From CANLBN01 sp047634655 (GTDB lineage Bacteria; Pseudomonadota; Gammaproteobacteria; Pseudomonadales; Cellvibrionaceae), in assembly GCA_047634655.1 (NCBI GenBank), contig JBLIHY010000103.1, positions 1-7,393 of the forward strand: a stretch of DNA of 7,393 nucleotides, given 5' to 3'. The position numbers were made by a program, and so were the translations under genes. A model generated the notes under the pieces. It was not told the DNA's origin. It did no database searches and worked only from the letters and a program-made list of their open reading frames with translations. Positions 1-6,478 of the stretch are shown here, piece by piece. Position 1 is the stretch's first letter; the number at the start of each line of letters is the position of its first letter.

Positions 1-1
1 A

Positions 2-1531
2 CAAATTACATCTACAGCGTTGAATACGGCTAATGAAGAAATCTTTTTTTTATTGTTGCTTTTGATAATATTTTGCTTGTTTATACCATATATAATTTCT
101 CAATCATTAGTGAATCCTTTGCGCCATATTATGAGCGATCTTGCTAAGTTTAAAGAAGAAAATTACGAATTTTTGTCAAATCATGACCTTTACATTGATG
201 AATACGCAAAACTTTCCGAGGCTTTGTCAACTGCTGGAGCCTCGATTACTAAAGCAAAAAATGAAATTATAGAAAAAAACAAATCTTTAAGAGAGAAAGT
301 CGTTCTGCTAACCGAGGCTAGAAACACTGCAGATGAGGCTAATTCTAGAAAAGATGTTTTTGTAAAAAACATGACCCACGAACTAAAGACACCATTGTCG
401 GGTGCGATTTCAGGAAATGATTTGCTTGAGAATTATCTGTACGAGTTACTTTCAATGCTTGATTCAGAGGAAGTCATTGAAAGTAAATTATACAAAATGA
501 GAGAGTCAATATTTAATTGTATACGTTTTGTTGATATATCTAATCGCGGAATATCTCAAGTAAATTCTTTGGTAGATAACATACTGCTCTCCATACAAGA
601 TATATCAGAAAATATATACATACAAAATAGTCCAAACGATATTTATACTTCTTTACAAGGTCTATATGAGTACTACAAAGAAGTATGTGAACAAAAAAAC
701 ATAGAATTTGTTTATAAAAATAACATCAAAGAAAATATTTATATAATTTGCGATTGGGGAAGACTTTCTCAAATTTTAAATTCTTTACTGAGTAATGCCG
801 TCAAATTTACAACTCATGGGTATGTTAAATTTATTGTTATTTTTTCTTATAGAGTAAATTCAATAGATGTAAAATTTGAAATATCTGATTCTGGAATTGG
901 AATTTCCGATAAAGAAAAAATATATATATTTGATTTGTTTCAGATTGCGCAATCTCCGGAAAATAAATTCTCATCTGGTATTGGTACAGGGCTTTCTACA
1001 TCCAAAAGATTAGCCGAATCCATGGGTGGAAAAATATATTTGAAAGATTCAAAAATAGGAGTGGGGACTACATTTTTATTTGAGTGCGAGCTTCCAGTTT
1101 GTGACGAAAACACTAATAGTGTTAATAGTTTTTTAGTAAATAAAAATAATTATAGTTTCTCCGTGCTCTATGTAGAGGATTCATATTTAAACCAAACAAT
1201 ATTTAAAGAATACTGCAATGAATATGGTGTCGATCTAATGCTTGCTCACGATGGAAAAGAGGGTTTCGAAAAGTATAAATTAACTATTTTTAATATTATT
1301 GTTATTGATTGTTATATGCCTGTTATGAATGGATTTCAGTTGATTAAAAAAATACGGGATCACGAATCCGCCAATAATTTAGAGCCGTCTTATATCGTCG
1401 CGTTAACCGCCGACAATTCGGACCAAAATCGCCTTAGATGCCAAAAATATGGATTTGACTTATTCATAACAAAACCGTACAACAGACACCACTTCAAGCA
1501 AATTTTGAGTAAAGGAAAAAATCTCAAATAA
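2..1531 (+). CDS. Hybrid sensor histidine kinase with C-terminal receiver, 5'-partial
   Basis: The frame is open to the left edge, so the true start and sensor region lie outside the window. Residues are counted from the TTG codon at base 20. A membrane helix spans about 8-27, followed by a HAMP-like stretch with NPL near 32-34 and a charged coiled-coil linker near 76-115. The H-box MTHELKTPL carries the probable phosphorylated His120. The ATP-binding domain shows the N-box (LSNAVKF, Asn259), G1 (DSGIGI, Asp290), F-box (IFDLF) and G2 (GTGLS, 322-326). The receiver has the acidic pair Glu386-Asp387, phospho-acceptor Asp430 in VIDCYMPVMNG, Thr463 and Lys485. No HPt domain follows, so phosphorelay would need a separate HPt protein. 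Autophosphorylation and transfer from His120 to Asp430 are expected from the family; the signal and target are unknown. The gene is strongly AT-rich (14 G+C in the 60 bases 601-660) compared with nnr, which suggests separate origin. Confidence 0.93.
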   Translation, partial: QITSTALNTANEEIFFLLLLLIIFCLFIPYIISQSLVNPLRHIMSDLAKFKEENYEFLSNHDLYIDEYAKLSEALSTAGASITKAKNEIIEKNKSLREKVVLLTEARNTADEANSRKDVFVKNMTHELKTPLSGAISGNDLLENYLYELLSMLDSEEVIESKLYKMRESIFNCIRFVDISNRGISQVNSLVDNILLSIQDISENIYIQNSPNDIYTSLQGLYEYYKEVCEQKNIEFVYKNNIKENIYIICDWGRLSQILNSLLSNAVKFTTHGYVKFIVIFSYRVNSIDVKFEISDSGIGISDKEKIYIFDLFQIAQSPENKFSSGIGTGLSTSKRLAESMGGKIYLKDSKIGVGTTFLFECELPVCDENTNSVNSFLVNKNNYSFSVLYVEDSYLNQTIFKEYCNEYGVDLMLAHDGKEGFEKYKLTIFNIIVIDCYMPVMNGFQLIKKIRDHESANNLEPSYIVALTADNSDQNRLRCQKYGFDLFITKPYNRHHFKQILSKGKNLK

Positions 1532-1626
1532 AAGTATGTGAAAATTCTACAGTACTAACATTGATCTATGAAATGAACCCAGGAATTCCATGTTTCCCGA
1601 GATAACTTGTACGTGCTTCCACAACA

Positions 1627-1650
1627 TCCCAGTTTCCATGGAAACTGGGA
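1627..1650. repeat. Perfect 24-base palindrome between kinase gene and nnr
   Basis: Arms TCCCAGTTTC and GAAACTGGGA pair perfectly around a central CATG. It lies 95 bases after the kinase stop and 31 bases before the chosen nnr start. No T-run follows on either strand, so it is not a textbook intrinsic terminator. It could be an operator dyad near the nnr promoter or a hairpin protecting the 3' end of the kinase mRNA. A related sequence, CCCAGGAATTCCATG, sits upstream at 1578-1592. Confidence 0.7.
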
Positions 1651-1681
1651 AAATAATTAAATTAGCTTGGCTCACGTTTTT

Positions 1682-3202
1682 ATGAATATCGAGTTTAAAA
1701 ATGCTTTATACAATACCGAGCAAGTGCGTAAGTTAGATCAGATGGCAATCGTCGATCTCGGCATCCCCGCTAAAATTTTAATGAAGCGCGCTGGCCAGAC
1801 AGCTTTCGCGCATCTACGAAAAAACTGGCCCGGCGTCAAACATATCCAGGTAATCTGCGGTAGCGGTAATAATGGTGGCGATGGTTATGTAGTTGCGGCC
1901 CTGGGTGCTCAACAAGGACTGAATGTTCAGGTTTGGCAAGTTGGGAAGCCTAGCTCAGAGGCAGCGCAAGCGGCCTATAATTTCGCTCGACAGGAATGCG
2001 TGGATATTCAGGATTGCACTCCCGAAGCCCTGCGTCAGGGACTCGCAGATGTTCATATGTCTACAGTAATTGTAGATGCGTTGCTGGGAACCGGTTGCCG
2101 TGGACAATTGCGCGCTCCCTACAAGGCCATTATCAATACGATTAATGAGTCTCTGTGGCCAGTGTTAGCTCTCGATGTTCCTTCTGGGGTTAGTGCCGAT
2201 TCCGGTACGGTCGCTGAAACCGCTGTTGTTGCCGATACAACAGTAAGCTTTATTGCCCAGAAATTGGGGAATCTGGTCGGTAGTGGCAGATTGTGTAGCG
2301 GCCGGCGATATCTGTGCAATTTGGATCTGCCAGACGATTTCTATCAAAAATCTGGGGTGAATCCCTCGGCGCAACGTCTAGATAGAAACCGTTTTCTGCG
2401 CTATTTGCCCGCCCGCATTGCCAATGCACATAAAGGTGATTTTGGCCATCTACTTATCATAGGTGGTGATTTCGGTTTTGGTGGCGCGCCGTTAATGGCC
2501 GCTCAAATGGCTCTCCGTGCCGGAGCGGGTTTAGTAAGTATTGCAACAAGATCAATAAACACTCCAGCTATTGTTGCTAGGCAGCCAGAGATTATGGCAA
2601 AGGGAGTTGATTGTTTTCGGGAGGTTTTACCGCTATTGGAAAAAGCAACCGTGCTGGCTATTGGCCCCGGTCTGGGTCAATCGAGTTGGTCGAAACAGCT
2701 GCTTTATCACTGTCTCAATATCAATAAAACCACTGTGCTAGATGCCGACGCCTTGAATTTGATCGCGCGGGGACAAGTTAAGCTTCCAAAGAAACATCAG
2801 CTGATAATAACCCCACATCCCGGAGAGGCGGCGACACTACTAGGCAAGTCGGTGCGCTGCATTGAGGAAAATAGAATAGAAGCCGTGCGGGATTTACAAT
2901 CGCGCTTTGGGGCAACGACTGTCCTAAAAGGATCGGGAACTTTGGTCGCTACCAGCGACGGCGAGATCTTCGTGTGCGATGCAGGCAATCCTGGCATGGC
3001 TTCCGGTGGTATGGGCGATGTTCTTACGGGCCTGATTGCGGCATTGGTTGCGCAGGGCTTAAGTCCCGATCAGGCGGCTTGCCTCGGAGTGGTTGCTCAT
3101 GCTGAAGCAGCAGATCAGGTGGTTGCCAAAACCACGGCGCCAGGTCTATTGGCGACTGATTTGGTCAATCCGGTTAGAGCATTGTTGCATCGCCATCCAT
3201 GA
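1682..3202 (+). CDS. nnr: Bifunctional NAD(P)HX epimerase / ADP-dependent NAD(P)HX dehydratase
   Basis: Nnr (YjeF) repairs damaged NADH and NADPH hydrates in the cytoplasm: the N-terminal domain epimerises R- and S-NAD(P)HX and the C-terminal domain dehydrates S-NAD(P)HX using ADP. Counting from ATG 1682, the epimerase domain shows GSGNNGGDG (60-68) and DALLGTG (132-138). The ribokinase-like domain starts near KGDFG (251-255) and has IIGGDFGFGGAP (259-270), GPGLG (328-332), LDADALNL (353-360), TPHPGEA (377-383), LKGSGT (415-420) and NPGMASGGMGD (436-446), whose last Asp is the expected catalytic base. The length of 506 residues matches fused bacterial Nnr. A TTG at 1667 would add five residues (MAHVF); neither start has a clear Shine-Dalgarno, and I prefer ATG. 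The stop overlaps the tsaE start in ATGA, so the two genes are probably translationally coupled. Confidence 0.95.
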   Translation: MNIEFKNALYNTEQVRKLDQMAIVDLGIPAKILMKRAGQTAFAHLRKNWPGVKHIQVICGSGNNGGDGYVVAALGAQQGLNVQVWQVGKPSSEAAQAAYNFARQECVDIQDCTPEALRQGLADVHMSTVIVDALLGTGCRGQLRAPYKAIINTINESLWPVLALDVPSGVSADSGTVAETAVVADTTVSFIAQKLGNLVGSGRLCSGRRYLCNLDLPDDFYQKSGVNPSAQRLDRNRFLRYLPARIANAHKGDFGHLLIIGGDFGFGGAPLMAAQMALRAGAGLVSIATRSINTPAIVARQPEIMAKGVDCFREVLPLLEKATVLAIGPGLGQSSWSKQLLYHCLNINKTTVLDADALNLIARGQVKLPKKHQLIITPHPGEAATLLGKSVRCIEENRIEAVRDLQSRFGATTVLKGSGTLVATSDGEIFVCDAGNPGMASGGMGDVLTGLIAALVAQGLSPDQAACLGVVAHAEAADQVVAKTTAPGLLATDLVNPVRALLHRHP

Positions 3203-3672
3203 ATTGGGATCATCTCAATCGCTGGTTGCCAGACGAAGCGCAAACCATTACTGCCGGTCGCGAATTAGGTGCTGGCTGTAAGCCGGGTATGGTGATTTAT
3301 TTGCATGGACACTTAGGTGCAGGTAAGACAACGCTTGCGCGCGGTATGCTACAAGCGATGGGTCATTGTGGGTCAGTGAAAAGTCCAACTTACACGCTAG
3401 TCGAACCCTACGAAGATCTTTCTGTTCCCGTTTATCACTTTGATCTGTACCGGCTTGCGGATCCCGAAGAACTAAATTACATAGGAATTCGCGACTACTT
3501 TTGCGACGATTCTATTTGTTTGGTGGAATGGCCTGAGCGAGGTCAAGGATTTTTACCTGATGCCGATATAAGGTTAAAATTGCTTGCTATGAAGGGCGAA
3601 AGGGATACTATCGGGCGCCAGCTAAGCGTCAGTTTAACTAATTGTAGAAGTAAGTTTTTACCGAAAAGGTAA
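3199..3672 (+). CDS. tsaE: tRNA threonylcarbamoyladenosine biosynthesis ATPase TsaE
   Basis: TsaE (YjeE) is a small cytoplasmic P-loop ATPase that works with TsaB and TsaD to make t6A at position 37 of ANN-decoding tRNAs. The 157-residue length is typical. The Walker A motif GHLGAGKT is at 37-44, followed by the family signatures SPTYTLVEPY (62-71), HFDLYRL (80-86), LVEWPERG (108-115) and PDADI (120-124). The C-terminal tail after about residue 130 is less conserved. The ATG overlaps the nnr stop by four bases and has no evident Shine-Dalgarno of its own, so translation probably depends on ribosomes finishing nnr. amiB follows after eight bases. TsaE is normally essential in bacteria, consistent with its intact reading frame in a window that also holds broken genes. 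Confidence 0.96.
   Translation: MNWDHLNRWLPDEAQTITAGRELGAGCKPGMVIYLHGHLGAGKTTLARGMLQAMGHCGSVKSPTYTLVEPYEDLSVPVYHFDLYRLADPEELNYIGIRDYFCDDSICLVEWPERGQGFLPDADIRLKLLAMKGERDTIGRQLSVSLTNCRSKFLPKR
3664..3669 (+). promoter_or_regulatory. Ribosome binding site for the GTG start of amiB
   Basis: AAAAGG lies inside the last codons of tsaE, 11 bases before the GTG at 3681. It is the only purine-rich Shine-Dalgarno-like sequence near a start that also opens directly into a good signal peptide, which supports GTG as the initiation codon. Confidence 0.5.
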
Positions 3673-3680
3673 TTTTCATT

Positions 3681-5288
3681 GTGAGTATTGTCGCCACTGT
3701 ATCCAATAATTTTTTTAGACCAAAGCGGCTGATCCCGATTTTCGCGTTACTACTGTCTTTAACCAGCACTTCCGTATTTTCTGCAGACGTCGATGGCATT
3801 CGACTCTGGCGGGCACCCGATCACACACGAGTAGTCTTCGATTTAACTGGGGCCGTCGAACATAAAATTTTTCCACTAACAAATCCTAATCGTCTGGTGG
3901 TTGATATTGCCAATAGCGTTAATCGCGCGTCGCTAACCTCTGTAGATCTCACAAATACTTCAATTAGTCTTATTCGCAGCGCCAGTCGCAAGGGTGGTGA
4001 TCTACGCTTTGTCTTTGATTTAAATAGTACGGTGAAACCCCGCAGCTTTTTATTAAAAAGTCATTCGGGTAAATCAGATCGGCTAGTAATAGATCTATAC
4101 GACAAAAATACAGCTACCGAAAAAACCATTGATAAAATTGTGCAAGCAGCGGCGGTATCCGCTCGCCGAGACATTTTGATCGTCGTGGACGCTGGTCATG
4201 GGGGAGAGGACCCCGGCGCCAGCGGCCCACGTCAAATTAGAGAGAAGTATGTGGTCTTAGATATTGCTAAAAAGTTAGAGGCTAAGGTTAATCAAACGGA
4301 TGGTTATCGAGCTACGCTAACTCGCACCGGAGATTACTATCTATCACTACGCCAGCGGCGCGATTTTGCCCGCCAGCATCGAGCGGATCTATTTGTCTCT
4401 ATTCACGCGGATGCTTTTAAAACTCCTCATGCTAGTGGTGCTTCAGTGTTTGCACTTTCGCGGCGAGGTGCGACCAGTGAGACAGCTCGTTTCTTGGCCA
4501 GCCGCGAAAATGATGCCGACTTAATCGGAGGTGTCGGCGATGTCAGTTTGAATGACAAAGACGATTTGCTAAGAGGCGTACTGGTGGATCTCTCCATGAC
4601 TGCGACTATGGAATCTAGTCTAGATGCCGGTTCTAACGTTCTACGAAAAATTGCTGGGATTGCCCGCTTGCACAAACATAGCGTCGAGCAAGCAGGGTTT
4701 TTGGTGTTGAAATCTCCCGATGTTCCATCAATTTTGGTGGAAACTGGATTCATTTCGAATCCAAAGGAAGCCAAAAAATTATCGACCGAAGCTTACCGTA
4801 GCCAAATGGCATTTTCAATTTTTAGTGGTATTCGTGCTCATTTCGAAAAAAGTCCTCCGGCGGGTACGTATATCGCTTGGAAACAAGCGGCGACTAATTC
4901 ACCAAATAGTATAGCGGTCGCTGATCGCACTTCTTCTATCAACGGTCGCTCTGCCATGGCTAAGGCGGCGGTTAGTAAAAAGCTGATTCATACCGTAAAG
5001 CAAAACGATACCTTGTCGGATATCGCAAAGCGCTATGGACTTTCGGTCTCGGCGCTCAAGTCGCAAAATAACTTGAAAAAAGACAATATCCGCGTCGGTC
5101 AGAAACTAGTCGTTGGTTCTACAAAAGCGACAGAATCACCCAAACATATTCACCGAGTCAGTAGTGGGGAAACTCTTTCCGAAATCGCTCAGCGTTATCG
5201 CAGTACAGTTATTGCCATACGTGAATACAATAGGCTTCGCAATAATTCAATACGTATTGGTCAAGAGTTACTCATTCCAACGGGATAG
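3681..5288 (+). CDS. amiB: N-acetylmuramoyl-L-alanine amidase AmiB with AMIN and two LysM domains
   Basis: This exported zinc amidase cuts the bond between MurNAc and the stem peptide, splitting septal peptidoglycan during cell separation. The 535-residue protein starts at GTG with a signal peptide: basic NFFRPKR, hydrophobic helix 17-30, likely cleavage after the Ala near 36. An AMIN domain (about 38-142) should target it to the septal wall. The Amidase_3 domain (about 165-390) has DAGHGGEDPGA with His173, REKYVVLDIA with Glu188, VSIHADAF with His242, and VLVETGFISNP with catalytic Glu354. The insert near 281-325 (LIGGVGDVSLNDKDDLL and following) matches the region where autoinhibitory helices lie in AmiB/AmiC enzymes; activation by an EnvC- or NlpD-like partner is inferred. 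Two LysM repeats (about 436-478 and 490-533) bind glycan. Some gammaproteobacterial AmiB proteins have one LysM or none. It is the third gene of the operon, eight bases after tsaE. Confidence 0.95.
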   Translation: MSIVATVSNNFFRPKRLIPIFALLLSLTSTSVFSADVDGIRLWRAPDHTRVVFDLTGAVEHKIFPLTNPNRLVVDIANSVNRASLTSVDLTNTSISLIRSASRKGGDLRFVFDLNSTVKPRSFLLKSHSGKSDRLVIDLYDKNTATEKTIDKIVQAAAVSARRDILIVVDAGHGGEDPGASGPRQIREKYVVLDIAKKLEAKVNQTDGYRATLTRTGDYYLSLRQRRDFARQHRADLFVSIHADAFKTPHASGASVFALSRRGATSETARFLASRENDADLIGGVGDVSLNDKDDLLRGVLVDLSMTATMESSLDAGSNVLRKIAGIARLHKHSVEQAGFLVLKSPDVPSILVETGFISNPKEAKKLSTEAYRSQMAFSIFSGIRAHFEKSPPAGTYIAWKQAATNSPNSIAVADRTSSINGRSAMAKAAVSKKLIHTVKQNDTLSDIAKRYGLSVSALKSQNNLKKDNIRVGQKLVVGSTKATESPKHIHRVSSGETLSEIAQRYRSTVIAIREYNRLRNNSIRIGQELLIPTG

Positions 5289-5319
5289 CCCGATTGTTTG
5301 CTTTAAGCGGTTACGATGC

Positions 5320-5360
5320 GAGTCCAGCTCTGTGAGATGATGACTAAAGCTGGGGGACTC
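5320..5360 (+). repeat. Bulged hairpin after amiB
   Basis: GAGTCCAGCT (5320-5329) can pair with AGCTGGGGGACTC (5348-5360), leaving three extra G bases as a bulge and an 18-base loop. Its right arm shares ACTC (5357-5360) with the next hairpin, so the two full structures exclude each other. This may be a coincidence or part of a 3'-end structure for the nnr-tsaE-amiB transcript. Confidence 0.4.
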
Positions 5361-5393
5361 ACTAAATTAAATCGAAGATTTAATTTAGTGAGT
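5357..5393. terminator. 17-bp perfect hairpin, probable operon terminator or 3' stabiliser
   Basis: The arm ACTCACTAAATTAAATC (5357-5373) pairs without mismatch with 5377-5393 around a GAA loop. The stem is long but AT-rich. It starts 69 bases after the amiB stop. The T-rich tract expected of a terminator comes only at 5406-5415, after another dyad, so its role as a terminator is plausible rather than certain. A perfect 17-base inverted repeat is very unlikely by chance. Confidence 0.5.
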
Positions 5394-5424
5394 GTGAAAA
5401 AATAATTTTTTCTTTGTTTCACAC
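5392..5424. terminator. Hairpin with A-run/T-run core, possible second terminator
   Basis: GTGTGAAA (5392-5399) pairs with TTTCACAC (5417-5424). An inner alternative dyad pairs GAAAAAA (5396-5402) with TTTTTTC (5406-5412) around TAA. The arm overlaps the previous hairpin by two bases. The A-run before and T-run after make this resemble the tail of a bidirectional terminator, with the GC-poor 17-bp stem just upstream. Confidence 0.4.
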
Positions 5425-5541
5425 ATCGGCGCAAGAGATGATGAATCTTGTATTACGCCAACTCACCAACTGAATAATTATCGGGTAAGAAAACAGTTTC
5501 TTTCATGTCATACAATTATTTTCACGATGGATAATCAATTG

Positions 5542-5560
5542 AACTTCTTAGAAGTTTTTT
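5542..5560 (+). terminator. Weak terminator-like hairpin with T-tail
   Basis: AACTTC and GAAGTT pair around TTA, and four further T bases follow. The stem has only six pairs, so termination would be weak. It ends 56 bases before the DoxX-like start, where it could attenuate read-through from upstream, or it may be fortuitous in AT-rich DNA. Confidence 0.22.
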
Positions 5561-5616
5561 AAAAATAATTACTATCTCATTTGGTCAAAAAACTTACCTT
5601 TTCTTCGAGAAAAATT

Positions 5617-6108
5617 ATGAAAAAAACTATCAGTATTCTTCTGCCAATTATTATTTCATTTGTATTTCTACAGTCCTTGCCATTCAAGTTTTCCAATTCT
5701 CTGGAGACTCAACATATCTTCAGTACCTTGGCGGATTGGTCTGGTCTTCAATGGTTTGGTTCTTATGGAGGTTATATAGTCGGAACCTTTGAGCTGGTCG
5801 CCTCCTTAATGTTATTAGTTCCTCTGGTTTTCAAGCTCATTGGCAAACCTATTGCTCAACCTTTGCTACCCTTGGGGGCTTTGCTTGCTTTAGGAATTAT
5901 GACAGGAGCGATCTATTTCCACTTGTTTACTCCTTTGGGCATTGTACAGCCTTACTTTGATGCTCAAACTGCTACCCCTATTGGAGATGATAGCCCTGGG
6001 ATACTATTTGTTATGGCTTGTATTGCATGGCTAAGCGCTCTGGTGCTAGTTCTCATGGATTTAAGTTCGAAAGAGAGCTATCTAAAAGGCTTCCTTGGTA
6101 AAAGTTGA
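5617..6108 (+). CDS. Small four-helix DoxX-like integral membrane protein
   Basis: The 163-residue product begins MKKTISILLP and has four predicted membrane helices at about 4-21, 50-72, 83-105 and 127-147. The layout and the motifs FELVASLMLLVP (58-69), LGALLALGIMTGA (86-98) and YFHLFTPLG (100-108) resemble the DoxX/DoxX-like superfamily, whose members are poorly characterised and sometimes tied to redox or thiol stress; the exact role here is unknown. The start is ATG 5617, with a weak GAG seven bases upstream; a TTG at 5581 would add 12 residues (MVKKLTFSSRKI) that break the clean hydrophobic N-terminus, so I reject it. The gene stands alone, with hairpins on both sides (5357-5424 and 6127-6151), so it is probably monocistronic. 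No partner gene is visible. Confidence 0.7.
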   Translation: MKKTISILLPIIISFVFLQSLPFKFSNSLETQHIFSTLADWSGLQWFGSYGGYIVGTFELVASLMLLVPLVFKLIGKPIAQPLLPLGALLALGIMTGAIYFHLFTPLGIVQPYFDAQTATPIGDDSPGILFVMACIAWLSALVLVLMDLSSKESYLKGFLGKS

Positions 6109-6126
6109 GGCTTTATCTGTCTCGAT

Positions 6127-6151
6127 AGCGCACTGCTTAAAGCAGTGCGCT
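6127..6151. terminator. Strong hairpin downstream of the DoxX-like gene
   Basis: AGCGCACTGC (6127-6136) and GCAGTGCGCT (6142-6151) form a perfect 10-bp GC-rich stem around TTAAA; the loop can add two more A-T pairs. It starts 18 bases after the stop codon, the usual place for a terminator, but the following bases are CTGCGGCG rather than T. It may end or protect the transcript without being a classic intrinsic terminator. Confidence 0.45.
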
Positions 6152-6449
6152 CTGCGGCGTTTGAGCTGTCATCCAACTTCACTCCTCATTGGAAATGCTG
6201 CCATTGTGACCCAATGCATTTTTCGATTTTTGGTTTTATAAAATGGCAGTAAACCAATATTTTTTATAACGCATAACCCACAGGGTTTTAATTAGAGGGT
6301 CGTGGTGTCTGTTTACTATTATTGATATTTTTTTGAGGTTTTAACTTTCTGCACCAATAAAGACGCAGAATTCAGGCAATGTTTATTGAAATAGAATAAA
6401 AGAAGTAATCGTTCCAGAATGAGATAATTAAATTTGGAATACAAGAAGA

Positions 6450-6478
6450 TCGTTAGCGCCAGTGCGTGGCGTTAACGA
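6450..6478. repeat. 12-bp inverted repeat upstream of the IS remnant
   Basis: TCGTTAGCGCCA (6450-6461) pairs with TGGCGTTAACGA (6467-6478) around GTGCG, with one G-T wobble. AT-rich DNA follows. It is outside the inferred IS boundary, 16 bases before the flanking repeat. It could be an old terminator, a dispersed genomic repeat or a trace of another element. Confidence 0.5.

Larger units (their letters stand above)
5289..5616. other. Noncoding stretch between amiB and the DoxX-like gene
   Basis: I see no gene here in either direction and no trace of a mutL start. The first 140 bases hold three consecutive hairpins that share bases (5320-5360, 5357-5393, 5392-5424). Further on are weaker dyads: AAGAAA/TTTCTT at 5487-5502, AATAATT/AATTATT at 5473-5520 and a small hairpin with T-tail at 5542-5560. 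The second half is AT-rich and should contain the promoter of the downstream gene; TTGAAC at 5539-5544 is a possible -35, but I cannot place a good -10 at the right spacing. Confidence 0.6.

Noticed and set aside
2119..2374. Minus-strand open frames inside nnr
   Set aside because: They are antisense to conserved nnr motifs, show low-complexity unfamilial protein text and have no start signals.
4427..4774. 115-codon minus-strand open frame inside amiB
   Set aside because: It is antisense to the catalytic amidase domain, which has all its zinc ligands in the plus-strand frame; no family resemblance in the antisense product.
5113..5340. Open frame overlapping the end of amiB
   Set aside because: It lies in another frame over the second LysM repeat and the start of the hairpin region, with no recognisable domain and no ribosome binding site; amiB explains the coding signal.
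5539..5575. Sigma-70 promoter for the DoxX-like gene (TTGAAC as -35)
   Set aside because: No good -10 hexamer is found 16-18 bases downstream; TAATTA and TACTAT lie at unsuitable spacing, so I do not list it as a feature.
5289..5616. Remnant of mutL after amiB
   Set aside because: Nothing in any frame resembles the conserved MutL N-terminus (the QIAAGEVV type motif).
6109..6130. Left inverted repeat of the IS1595 element at GGCTTTATCTGTCTCG
   Set aside because: It does not match the reverse complement of the right end beyond scattered bases, is almost 400 bases from the transposase start and has no matching direct repeat.
6450..6478. Integron attC-like site, suggested by GTTAGCG and CGTTAAC
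   Set aside because: The attC core sites would have to be in the opposite order (AAC side first, GTT side last), the hairpin is far shorter than known attC sites and no integron cassette layout surrounds it.
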